A stretch of 64,000 nt of DNA from Streptococcus pneumoniae (GTDB lineage Bacteria > Bacillota > Bacilli > Lactobacillales > Streptococcaceae): positions 2,538 through 66,537 of the forward strand of contig NZ_CKYA01000009.1 in the NCBI RefSeq assembly GCF_001113365.1, given 5' to 3'. Below are positions 1 through 7,136 of the stretch, piece by piece (position 1 is the stretch's first letter; every line of letters starts with the position of its first letter). The position numbers and the translations under genes were made by a program. The notes under the pieces are model-generated. The model was not told the DNA's origin, made no database searches, and saw only the letters and a program-made list of their open reading frames with translations.

Positions 1-131
1 TAGATATTTTTGAGGAAGACAATCAGAAAAAATATAAAGTCTACATTCGAGAAACGTCTTTTTACTTTGTCTATAATAAAGAAAACAAGGATAATAATTG
101 TTTCATCAAGGGTAGGACTTTAATCAGATAA
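1..131 (+). CDS. 3' end of a hypothetical gene, cut by the window edge
   Basis: An open frame runs from the left edge (first full codon at base 3) to TAA at 129-131 and gives 42 residues rich in Lys, Tyr and Asn. I do not recognise the family, and there is too little to name a domain. It lies upstream of another unrecognised small gene in the same direction, in an accessory region. The lack of internal stops over 126 bases is weak support on its own, so this is a probable but unproven gene tail. Confidence 0.4.
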   Translation, partial: DIFEEDNQKKYKVYIRETSFYFVYNKENKDNNCFIKGRTLIR

Positions 132-212
132 TTGAGCAACGATAGCCAAAAACTCCCATATAGACGACCAACTTTAAAAAGTCTTTAAGACAAGATTTCT
201 GAAATTAATCTT

Positions 213-596
213 ATGATTGAACTATCTAACACGAACAAACAATACCAAGAAATCAAAGATGAGCTTGTATTAGAAATTGCAGAGATTGATATGAAGCTAG
301 AAGAAACCCAAGAAAAAATCGCCACCTTAAACAAGATGGTGGAAGTCCTTATCAATTTGAAGAGTGAAGATCATGAGACTAGAAAATTAGCTAAGTATGA
401 TTTTGCCCAAATGAACATGACGGAATCAATAACGTTAGATCGACTCAATACAGATATTTTAAAATTACAACAGGAACTTGGTAATGAAATTAATGAATAT
501 GAGGAGATAGCTAGAAGACAGGATTCGTTTGTGAAAATTATTAATACCAATAAATTTACAGTCCTAAAATTTCACGAGAATGCTTTACTAGAATAA
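213..596 (+). CDS. Hypothetical coiled-coil protein, 127 aa
   Basis: This is a 127-residue acidic protein with no signal peptide or membrane segment. Residues 10-50 and 75-105 are rich in Glu, Lys, Ile and Leu at heptad-like spacing, which suggests a helical, coiled-coil protein. I do not recognise the family. The gene is convergent with the rgg-type regulator downstream, and the 44 bases between their stop codons hold no obvious hairpin. No strong Shine-Dalgarno precedes the ATG, so the start is uncertain. Function is unknown; its neighbours suggest accessory DNA. Confidence 0.5.
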   Translation: MIELSNTNKQYQEIKDELVLEIAEIDMKLEETQEKIATLNKMVEVLINLKSEDHETRKLAKYDFAQMNMTESITLDRLNTDILKLQQELGNEINEYEEIARRQDSFVKIINTNKFTVLKFHENALLE

Positions 597-640
597 TAGT
601 ATTTACGACTAATTCGTTAAAATATAGAGAATAATTTCAT

Positions 641-1492
641 TTATTTTTTATTTACTAGTTTATTAAAATGATCAGTATGGTGTAATCTTAACTTGTCTTC
701 TCTTAAAATATCGAGAACTTGTATGGCCTGTTTCATTTTTTCAATTCCACTACTTAATTGGCGTTTAAATTCATAGTATCCAGTTGCATAGAGAAAAACT
801 GTCTGTTCATAGAAGTTAAATTCATTATCTAATAATGTTTTTATCTCACTAATTAAATAGGAACAATTAGAAAATTTTTCCTCATCTATACTAAGAATTA
901 AACAATTTATAGCAAGTTGAGTGACCATTCGTTTATTGGTTTTATTCAGAGAAGAGTAGATATAATTCTTTAACAATTCCTTTGTCAATAAGAAGTAGGA
1001 ATTGTAGTTAATTGTTCGTGCACAGTTACCAAATATAATAATCTCATAGTAACCCCATTTTTCGACTTTAAAAAGATAGTCTGTCAGTTGAAGTAGTTCT
1101 TCATCTGATGGAATGATCCTCGAATCCATTGTGTGCAGAATGGATTTTACCATAGTTTTCTCTAAAGGATCTAGAGTGTAATTTGTAGTGTCAGATAGTA
1201 GGCACGCTATATTATCAATACTTTGTGATGAGTATTGTTTACGAATATATTGAACTAGGTTAGCAAATGATTCACTATTGGTGTAGTCATCATCGTGTAA
1301 AATAAGAAACTCATCTAGGGTAACGTGCAACTTGTCTAAAATATTGATTAGTCTAATACATGAGATTTCTGATTCTCCACGTTCGAATCGAGATATTTGA
1401 GATTTAGAAAGATGCTCGTCAGCAACAGAACATAAACTGATTTGTTTTCCTTTACGAACTTTTCTGAGTGTGATACCAAGTTTTGATTTCAT
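641..1492 (-). CDS. rgg: Rgg/MutR-family transcriptional regulator
   Basis: The protein is 283 aa, the usual Rgg length. An N-terminal helix-turn-helix of the XRE type lies at about residues 8-60, with the motif SKSQISRFERGESEIS. The remainder is all-helical, as in the peptide-binding repeat domain of Rgg proteins. I chose the ATG at 1492 because the longer frame adds a hydrophobic stretch absent from the family. Known: Rgg proteins are cytoplasmic regulators that bind short hydrophobic peptides imported by the oligopeptide permease. Seen: a divergent 22-codon peptide gene begins 81 bp away and ends in the typical pheromone tail. Inference: the two form a quorum-sensing pair, probably controlling the adjacent, now broken, export genes. 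Confidence 0.88.
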   Translation of the reverse strand: MKSKLGITLRKVRKGKQISLCSVADEHLSKSQISRFERGESEISCIRLINILDKLHVTLDEFLILHDDDYTNSESFANLVQYIRKQYSSQSIDNIACLLSDTTNYTLDPLEKTMVKSILHTMDSRIIPSDEELLQLTDYLFKVEKWGYYEIIIFGNCARTINYNSYFLLTKELLKNYIYSSLNKTNKRMVTQLAINCLILSIDEEKFSNCSYLISEIKTLLDNEFNFYEQTVFLYATGYYEFKRQLSSGIEKMKQAIQVLDILREDKLRLHHTDHFNKLVNKK

Positions 1493-1530
1493 AATTTTCC
1501 CGTTTTCCCAACAAAAAAGTAATTGATTCT

Positions 1531-1550
1531 TATTTATTGTACAATAAATA
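1531..1550. promoter_or_regulatory. 20-bp perfect palindrome between rgg and the pheromone gene
   Basis: Bases 1531-1550 read identically on both strands (centre TTGTACAA). The palindrome lies midway between the divergent starts and contains a TACAAT-like -10 on each strand. The placement fits an operator or overlapping divergent promoters. Published Rgg boxes are not always palindromic, so assignment to Rgg itself is inference. Confidence 0.5.
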
Positions 1551-1572
1551 AAAACTGAAAGGAAGTCTAAAT

Positions 1573-1641
1573 ATGAAGAAAATTTTAAAAAATTCCCCAA
1601 TTTTATTGTTGGTAATGGATATTATTATTGTCGGTGGATAA
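1573..1641 (+). CDS. shp: Short hydrophobic peptide (SHP-type) pheromone precursor, 22 aa
   Basis: The 22-codon frame starts at ATG 1573 behind a good Shine-Dalgarno (AAAGGAAG) and ends at TAA 1639-1641. It encodes a Lys-rich N-terminus (MKKILKN), a hydrophobic core and the C-terminal octapeptide MDIIIVGG. Known: streptococcal SHP pheromones are 20-35-residue precursors whose last 7-9 residues, such as DILIIVGG, are released by Eep and export, then sensed by a neighbouring Rgg. The gene is divergent from an rgg gene, the classical arrangement. The mature peptide predicted here is DIIIVGG, one isoleucine shorter than DILIIVGG. The gene is short enough for automated callers to miss. Confidence 0.8.
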   Translation: MKKILKNSPILLLVMDIIIVGG

Positions 1642-1659
1642 AATGTTTAGGTGTACACC

Positions 1660-1823
1660 TAAGAGTCTGGGACAAAAAGATTTTGATTTTAGGAATTCTT
1701 GATTATAAATTTTAAAAATCGATAGATTAGACAAAAAAGCGAATAAGACAGAATTCTGAGTGTCAGATAACTCGTTTTGTTAGCTTTTTATATTTAAGGT
1801 TAGACTTTTGTCCCAGACTCTTA
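1660..1823. mobile_element. 164-bp MITE with 18-bp terminal inverted repeats (IS630/RUP type)
   Basis: Bases 1660-1677 and 1806-1823 are perfect inverted repeats of 18 bp, including the flanking TA, with core GAGTCTGGGACAAAA. TA at both ends is the target duplication of IS630/Tc1-type elements. The interior is AT-rich with no coding potential. The terminal sequence resembles the 3' end of the IS630-type transposase at 4870-5436 (TTTTGTCCCACTCTT), which fits an element mobilised in trans. Known: pneumococcal RUP repeats are about 107 bp and relate to IS630-Spn1; this one is longer, so RUP-like is the safest label. Confidence 0.75.
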
Positions 1824-1842
1824 GTACTGGTTGGAGGATACG

Positions 1843-2598
1843 ATGAAAGATAGTATGGTTAATTATTGGTTAAATTATTTTCCGGAGTATAGTTTAGAAA
1901 CGTTTGAAGTAGAATAGATATTAAGGGCCTATCTTTCTCTTATTCCAAAGACTCAGCTCCTGTAATAGAAAATTTAAATTTGACTATTGATTCAGGACAG
2001 AGAATTGCACTAGTCGGTCAACCGGGGTCAGGAAAAAGTACGTTATCAAAAATACCATCAGGATTATATAAGATTGATACAGGAAAAGTTTTATTTGATG
2101 GTGTAAATATTAATCAAATAGATAAAAAAATATTAAGTCAAAATTTAGGAGTAGTTCCACAGGATTCATTTTTATTGAACAGAAGTATTCTTGATAATAT
2201 AACTTTAAAGCACGAAGTTACTTCACAAAAGATAGAGGAAGTTTGTAAAGCAGTTCAAATCTATGATGAAATCATGGCTATGCCGATGAAATTTAATACT
2301 ATCATCTCAGAGATGGGTTCAAATATTTCAGGTATTCAAAGACAACGGATAGCACTGGCACGTGCATTAATAAATAATCCTAGTATTGTAATTTTAGATG
2401 AGGCAACTAGTGCATTAGACACTATTAATGAGGAAAGAATAACAAAGTATATAAAAAGTCAGGGCTGTACTCAAATAATTGTAGTTCACAGATTGTTATC
2501 GATTAAGGATGCGGGATATTATTTTTGTAATGAAAGGTGGTAAGATTGTTGAGTCAGGAAATCATAAGTACTTAATGGCTCTTGGTGGAGATGACTAG
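1843..2598 (+). pseudogene. Broken peptide-export ABC transporter, ATPase remnant (NHLM-like)
   Basis: A start with strong Shine-Dalgarno (TTGGAGG, ATG 1843) opens a 24-codon frame ending at TAG 1915. The frame then shifts into an exporter-type ATPase: FSYS A-loop region, Walker A GQPGSGKST, a Q-loop, Walker B IVILDEATSALD and the H-loop VVHR. The transmembrane part is absent, so a large internal deletion is likely. The signature reads ISGIQ instead of LSGGQ. A one-base insertion near 2516 shifts the C-terminus, which continues in another frame (VMKGGKIVESGNH) to 2598. The ATPase resembles exporters of NHLM/lantibiotic type. It sits beside a pheromone pair, suggesting a lost secreted-peptide operon. 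Dead gene. Confidence 0.75.
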
Positions 2599-2634
2599 AG
2601 CTTATATACAAAAAGGAAATGAGGTGTACAGAAA

Positions 2635-2805
2635 ATGAAGAAAGAAAATGAATATGTAATTTCAACAGCAGCCTCACTAGGGGTGATGATTGGAATAGTG
2701 TTTGCAATTTTTTTAGATTTTCCAGTTGAATATGGTATTTCTTTAGGCTTGTTGAATGGAATAGTATTGGGTTCGCTGATTGTTTACAAAAACAATAATA
2801 ATTAA
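2635..2805 (+). CDS. Small two-helix membrane protein, 56 aa
   Basis: An intact 56-codon frame (ATG 2635, TAA 2803-2805) is preceded by GAGGTG at a suitable distance. The product has a short charged N-terminus, two hydrophobic segments at about residues 9-28 and 33-50 separated by a short loop, and an Asn-rich C-terminus. I do not recognise a family. It lies between the broken exporter ATPase and a truncated second ABC ATPase. Such small membrane proteins in bacteriocin loci are often immunity or accessory factors, but that is inference from position only. Confidence 0.55.
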   Translation: MKKENEYVISTAASLGVMIGIVFAIFLDFPVEYGISLGLLNGIVLGSLIVYKNNNN

Positions 2806-2838
2806 GCATAATTTTTTGCTGTAAACTAACGAGTAGAG

Positions 2839-2946
2839 ATGGCTATAGTTGAAATTATAAATCTAACAAAAAACTTTAAAGATATTGAAGTTATTCATAA
2901 CACTTCATTTTATTTAAATAATAGAGCAACTACATTAGTAGCTTAA
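2839..2946 (+). pseudogene. N-terminal fragment of an ABC transporter ATP-binding protein
   Basis: The frame ATG 2839 to TAA 2944-2946 encodes 35 residues. It starts like an export or immunity ABC ATPase (VEIINLTKNFKDIEVI) and stops before any Walker A motif would appear. The next bases form a rho-independent terminator. This is best read as the surviving 5' stub of a deleted immunity-type transporter gene that followed the broken exporter. Confidence 0.6.
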
Positions 2947-2956
2947 AAACGTGATT

Positions 2957-2990
2957 AAACCGCTATTCTTGGGAGTAGCGGTTTTTCTTT
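2957..2990 (+). terminator. Rho-independent terminator of the decayed export locus
   Basis: Arms AAACCGCTA (2957-2965) and TAGCGGTTT (2976-2984) pair perfectly and are followed by a T-rich run. Confidence 0.8.
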
Positions 2991-3071
2991 TTATGTTCCA
3001 TGGGGCAAAAAGAGGGGGCATCATCTTTATGTAATAAGTAAATATACAACTAACTGTTTAACTCAACATAA

Positions 3072-3099
3072 AAATCCCCAATCGAAGCGATTGAGGATT
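3072..3099 (-). terminator. Rho-independent terminator of gdhA
   Basis: On the minus strand AATCCTCAATCG pairs with CGATTGGGGATT (one wobble), followed by a T run. It lies 14 bp beyond the gdhA stop codon. Confidence 0.8.
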
Positions 3100-3112
3100 A
3101 AGCAAATGAATC

Positions 3113-4459
3113 TTAAACAATACCTTGTGCAATCATAGCGTTTGCTACATTTTCAAAGGCAGCGATGTTAGCTCCTGCAAGGTAGTCTTTATCAAGACCG
3201 TATGTTTCTGAAGTCGTTTTAGCTGTGTTAAAGATGTTTGTCATAATGTCTTTGAGACGTCCATCAACTTCTTCACGAGTCCATGAGAGGCGAAGGCTAT
3301 TTTGGCTCATTTCAAGAGCTGAAACGGCTACACCACCGGCATTGGCAGCTTTAGCAGGTCCGTAGAAGATACCATTTTCTTTGTAGACTTTGATGGCATC
3401 AAGGTCGCTTGGCATGTTGGCACCTTCAGATACACAGATAACGCCTTGAGCAACCAAACGTTTAGCTGCTTCACCATTGATTTCGTTTTGAGTCGCACAT
3501 GGAAGAGCGATGTCATAGTTTCCAGCGTAAGTCCATACAGAACCTTCATGATAAGTAGCAGTCGCTTTTTCAGCAGCATACTCAGTCAAACGAGCGCGAC
3601 GTTTTTCTTTAACGTCAACCAAAAGATCGAAGTCGATACCATTTTCATCGATGACATAACCATTTGAATCAGATACAGAGATAACAGTTGCACCAAGTTC
3701 AGTTGCTTTTTGAAGTGCGTACTGAGCAACGTTACCAGAACCTGAAATGACCACTTTCTTACCAGCAAAGCTATTACCGTTAGCTTTGAGCATTTCTTCA
3801 GTGTAATAAACCAAACCGTAACCAGTTGCTTCTGGACGAATCAAGCTACCACCAAATCCAAGAGGTTTACCAGTCAAGACACCAGCATCAAATTGATTAA
3901 GGCGTTTGTACTGACCGTAAAGGTAACCAATCTCACGTCCACCAACACCGATATCACCAGCAGGTACGTCAAGTGATGGTCCGATGTGTTTTTGCAATTC
4001 AGTCATGAAGCTTTGGCAGAAGCGCATCACTTCAGCATCTGTTTTACCTTTAGGATCGAAGTCTGATCCACCTTTACCTCCACCGATAGGAAGTCCAGTT
4101 AAGACATTTTTAAAGATTTGTTCAAATCCGAGGAATTTCAAGATCCCTTGGTTTACAGTTGGGTGGAAACGAAGTCCGCCTTTGTATGGTCCAACAGCTG
4201 AGTTGAATTGAACACGGTAGCCACGGTTTACTTGAACTTTTCCATCACGGTCAACCCAAGGAACACGGAAAGAAATCACGCGCTCAGGCTCAGTAATACG
4301 TGCCAAGATATTTTCTTCGATATACTCAGGGTGTTTTTCAAATACAGGTTCTAAAGTGTTGAAAAATTCTTCAACAGCTTGGAGGAATTCAGCCTCGTGC
4401 CCGTTACGAGCTTTTACAGTTTCAAACACGCTTTGGATATATTCTTTAGCAGATGTCAT
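3113..4459 (-). CDS. gdhA: NADP-specific glutamate dehydrogenase
   Basis: The protein is 448 aa, the full length of the hexameric bacterial family. It interconverts 2-oxoglutarate plus ammonium and glutamate in the cytoplasm. Visible features are the Glu/Leu/Phe dehydrogenase signature (LPIGGGKGGSDFDPKGK, about residues 122-138, with the catalytic lysine region), the PAGDIGVGGREIGY motif and a Rossmann-type GSGNVAQYA near residue 240. The start has a good Shine-Dalgarno (AAAAGGAGAACGAT before ATG). The gene is monocistronic, with its own promoter and terminator. Its flanks are mobile or decayed DNA, but the gene itself is intact. Confidence 0.97.
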   Translation of the reverse strand: MTSAKEYIQSVFETVKARNGHEAEFLQAVEEFFNTLEPVFEKHPEYIEENILARITEPERVISFRVPWVDRDGKVQVNRGYRVQFNSAVGPYKGGLRFHPTVNQGILKFLGFEQIFKNVLTGLPIGGGKGGSDFDPKGKTDAEVMRFCQSFMTELQKHIGPSLDVPAGDIGVGGREIGYLYGQYKRLNQFDAGVLTGKPLGFGGSLIRPEATGYGLVYYTEEMLKANGNSFAGKKVVISGSGNVAQYALQKATELGATVISVSDSNGYVIDENGIDFDLLVDVKEKRRARLTEYAAEKATATYHEGSVWTYAGNYDIALPCATQNEINGEAAKRLVAQGVICVSEGANMPSDLDAIKVYKENGIFYGPAKAANAGGVAVSALEMSQNSLRLSWTREEVDGRLKDIMTNIFNTAKTTSETYGLDKDYLAGANIAAFENVANAMIAQGIV

Positions 4460-4498
4460 ATCGTTCTCCTTTTATTGTCATATTTTATTACATGAGTC

Positions 4499-4527
4499 AT
4501 TATAGCAGAATTTTTTTTCACTGTAAA
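4499..4527 (-). promoter_or_regulatory. gdhA promoter
   Basis: On the minus strand TTTACA (4522-4527) and a perfect TATAAT (4499-4504) are 17 bp apart, 40 bp upstream of the gdhA start. An A-rich tract fills the spacer. Confidence 0.8.
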
Positions 4528-4689
4528 GAAAAAAACAGAAATTTTCTAAAAATTCTTTCAATTCAGTTTTTGGGATTTTTTGAAAATAGATAAAAAAACG
4601 AACGTTTTTCTTGGAAATATCTTTCTCAAAGAGAAATTGTGAAAATATGATATAAGAAAAGAAAATGTTTAGCAATTCAGAAATCACTT

Positions 4690-4866
4690 GTTAATTTATC
4701 CGTGATATGTTAGATTTGCCAGCAAAACTATGACCATTTTGGAGGAAAGCAATATTTACATCCCCTTATTCAGGGCAGGATTTTCTATACAAGTATAGAT
4801 GTCTTGCTGGAGTTGGATCATGGAACCCAAGCGGTTATTGTGATTTAGAACTATCATCGGAATTTT
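4690..4866. other. Unassigned decayed sequence upstream of the IS630 remnant
   Basis: No intact gene is visible. Short open stretches on the + strand end in stops within 40 codons and I recognise no family. It is probably debris of a gene disrupted when the insertion sequence arrived or decayed. Confidence 0.3.
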
Positions 4867-4869
4867 TTC

Positions 4870-5436
4870 ATTAGACTTGTTCGGTAACCATAAAGTACTA
4901 TACTATCCATGAACAAGACCCAGAAAAAGTAGCCTTATTTCTTAAGAATTTTAATAGTTTAAAGCGCTTAGCACCTGTTTATATTGATGAAACAGGATTC
5001 GATACTTATTTTTATCGAGAATATGGTCGCTCATTAAAAGGTCAGTTAATAAGGGGTAAAGTATCTGGAAGAAGATATCAGAGGATTTTCTTTGGTTGCA
5101 GGGCTAACAAATGGTGAGTTAATCGCTCCAATGATCTACGAAGAGACGATGACGAACGACTTTTTTGAAGCTTGGTTTCAGAAGTTTCTCTTACCAACAT
5201 TAAATACACCATTAGTTATTATTATGGATAATGCAAGATTCCATAGAATGGGGAAGCTAGAACTTTTATGTGAAGAGTTTGGGCATAAATTTTTACCTCT
5301 TCCTCTCTACTCACCTGAGTACAATCCTATTGAGAAAATATGGGCTCATATCAAAAAGCATCTCAAAAAGGTATTACTAAGTTGAAATACCTTTTACGAG
5401 GCTCTTTTGTCCCACTCTTGTTTCAATTTGTTATAA
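4870..5436 (+). pseudogene. IS630-family transposase remnant
   Basis: Two frames together give the C-terminal DDE half of an IS630-Spn1-like transposase: YIDETGFDTYFYREYGRS (first Asp), then IIMDNARFHR (second Asp) and PEYNPIEKIWAHIKKHLK (final Glu). An extra T near 5081-5084 shifts the frame between the first and second parts. A TGA at 5383 stops the second part, although the reading continues in frame to TAA 5434. The N-terminal helix-turn-helix part is missing. The element is therefore inactive. It shares terminal sequence with the MITE at 1660-1823. Confidence 0.85.
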
Positions 5437-5470
5437 ATGCCTAAGATAAGACCTGTACTAGGTAAATAAA

Positions 5471-5527
5471 AATCTCTATACTATCTGAAAGTGAAGATTA
5501 CTCACTGTGAGATAGTATAGAGTCTTT
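5471..5527. terminator. Bidirectional terminator between the IS remnant and the CAP-domain gene
   Basis: A perfect 13-bp stem (5474-5486 with 5510-5522, CTCTATACTATCT) carries a second small hairpin in its loop. T runs follow on both strands. It terminates the minus-strand choline-binding gene that ends at 5542. Confidence 0.8.
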
Positions 5528-5541
5528 TTGTTATAGTTAAA

Positions 5542-6753
5542 TTATCCTACCCATTCCCCATTGTAATTAACACGATAACCGTCAGGGGTCGTCGTATTGA
5601 TTGCTAGGGCACCAGAGCTATAGGCATAGTACCATTTACCAGATACTTTCATCCAGCCTGTTTTCATAGCACCTGAGCTATCAAGATAATACCAGCTACC
5701 ATTATCTTTGAGCCAACCAGTCTTCATAGCGCCTGAACCGTCGAGATAGTACCAGCTACCGTCTTTTATCCAGCCAGTTTGCATCCAGCCAGAGTTGTCA
5801 AAGCGATACCAAGTTCTATTTATTTTTTCCCATCCATTACTCGTGTATGAGCCGTCATTGTGTTTAAACCACCAATGTCCGTTTGATTGAATCCAACTTC
5901 CGAAGTATTGGGAATGATTGAACCCATTTTTCTGACTTGAATTTGTATTTTCATTTTTGGTTTTATGAGTTCCGATAGCCTTTAAGTCTTTGTCAAAAAG
6001 ATTCGCCTTAGTTGCAAATGTTTGAGTCTGAGAAGAATTTGCTTCTGTATATTGAATGGCCTTTCCATAACCATCAGCTAATTCTTCAGAGCCACCAGAT
6101 ACTGTTCCGAAACTTTGTGCAACGGTAATCCATCCATTTTGAGTGGCAGGGTTTTCAAAGGCTGCAAGCCCCATATAGGTCAGTTTTGGATCAATTAAGG
6201 ATTTATAGTGTCCAGTTTGACCAGAGACACTTGCCCCACTACGAGATTTGACGTAATCTGCTTTTTCCTCATACCATTGATTAATAGCTGTCATAAATCC
6301 GTCATAGTTCCAAGCCAAGTTTTCTGCTAGGGAGAAATTACCTGTAGGCCAAGCGCTCCAAATGTCCTTACTAGACAAGCGTGTGTGATTAATGGTGATA
6401 GAAGCTTCTGCTGCACGAACAAAGGCAGTTTTTTCTAGTGCAGTTGACCATTTGATAGGAACATAGCTAGTAACTAGACCTTCATCTGCTGCCTCTTTTC
6501 GAATAGTATTGATACGATTTAGAATAGCCTGTTTATCTGGCGTTAAGAAAGTCCCTTCAATCCCAACTAGAGTAGTACCAGAAGAAGCACTAGTGACCTC
6601 AGAGTTTAAGATATTGTAGGATTGACCATTGATTGCTTGAGTGGAAACCAGCCTATCATTAGCGGCTACTGATTGTGATGTAAGAGTTCCAGCTCCTAAC
6701 AAGGAAAGTACTAAAACTGTAGCAAGTGTGAACTTTTTAGTTTTATTGTTCAT
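5542..6753 (-). CDS. Choline-binding CAP-domain surface protein
   Basis: The 403-aa protein has a Sec signal peptide (residues 1-31, ending SVAAN). A CAP/SCP-like domain spans about 73-217, with conserved His123 (NHTR), Glu144 (SLAEN) and the GHYKSLID motif at 181-188. The C-terminus carries choline-binding repeats (285-403, such as GWIKDGSWYYLDGSGAMKTG). Known: these repeats bind phosphocholine on teichoic acids in mitis-group streptococci; the CAP domain's biochemical role in bacteria is poorly defined. The start is set by AGGAGG 7 bp before the ATG. The gene is divergent from a choline-binding amidase. The CAP fold recalls the SEC10-like protein at 20413, although the two are clearly different proteins. 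Confidence 0.9.
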   Translation of the reverse strand: MNNKTKKFTLATVLVLSLLGAGTLTSQSVAANDRLVSTQAINGQSYNILNSEVTSASSGTTLVGIEGTFLTPDKQAILNRINTIRKEAADEGLVTSYVPIKWSTALEKTAFVRAAEASITINHTRLSSKDIWSAWPTGNFSLAENLAWNYDGFMTAINQWYEEKADYVKSRSGASVSGQTGHYKSLIDPKLTYMGLAAFENPATQNGWITVAQSFGTVSGGSEELADGYGKAIQYTEANSSQTQTFATKANLFDKDLKAIGTHKTKNENTNSSQKNGFNHSQYFGSWIQSNGHWWFKHNDGSYTSNGWEKINRTWYRFDNSGWMQTGWIKDGSWYYLDGSGAMKTGWLKDNGSWYYLDSSGAMKTGWMKVSGKWYYAYSSGALAINTTTPDGYRVNYNGEWVG

Positions 6754-6772
6754 TTTGTGTCCTCCTATTTTT

Positions 6773-6801
6773 ATTATAACATCTCTACTGGGCAGAGTAA
6801 A
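6773..6801 (-). promoter_or_regulatory. Promoter of the CAP-domain choline-binding gene
   Basis: On the minus strand TTTACT (6796-6801), a 17-bp spacer and TATAAT (6773-6778) end 19 bp before the start codon. Confidence 0.75.
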
Positions 6802-7136
6802 CTAAAATTCGGTATAGCTAGGGACTAGATTTATTTTAAATTTAGATGTTTGCAAAAATTTTTCTTAAATTTGGTGTATAATATAAATAGATGATTTTAA
6901 TGAAATCTACTCGACTTGTTCGATAACTATCTGAAGCGAGATTAGGTGTTCAGAAATTGAATTTTTAAGGTTACAACTTAGCCATACTTTTTAGGTTTCA
7001 CATCTTTAAATAAGCTAAACACTCTATGATGTCATATAAATTATAGTTTAGAGGATGTAGAACAAATCTTCCTTCATCAAGGAAGTTAAAGAACTCAATA
7101 ACACAGGGATTCCATTCCCCTAGAAAGGTTAAATAA
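6802..7136. other. Intergenic region with a long leader before the amidase gene
   Basis: A TATAAT at 6877-6882 on the + strand has no good -35 box at 17 bp. If used, it would give a leader of about 250 nt before the amidase start. The leader has a small hairpin (TTCCTTCATCAAGGAA near 7068-7083) and a Shine-Dalgarno-like AGAAAGG at 7121-7127. No coding frame on either strand looks real. Confidence 0.4.

Noticed and set aside
1843..1917. 24-codon frame as a peptide-bacteriocin precursor
   Set aside because: It has a good Shine-Dalgarno, but it runs directly into the ATPase remnant by a frame change and lacks a leader or double-Gly motif, so it is better read as the start of a deleted exporter gene.
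4690..4866. N-terminal part of the IS630 transposase
   Set aside because: No frame gives the expected helix-turn-helix region; left as unassigned debris.
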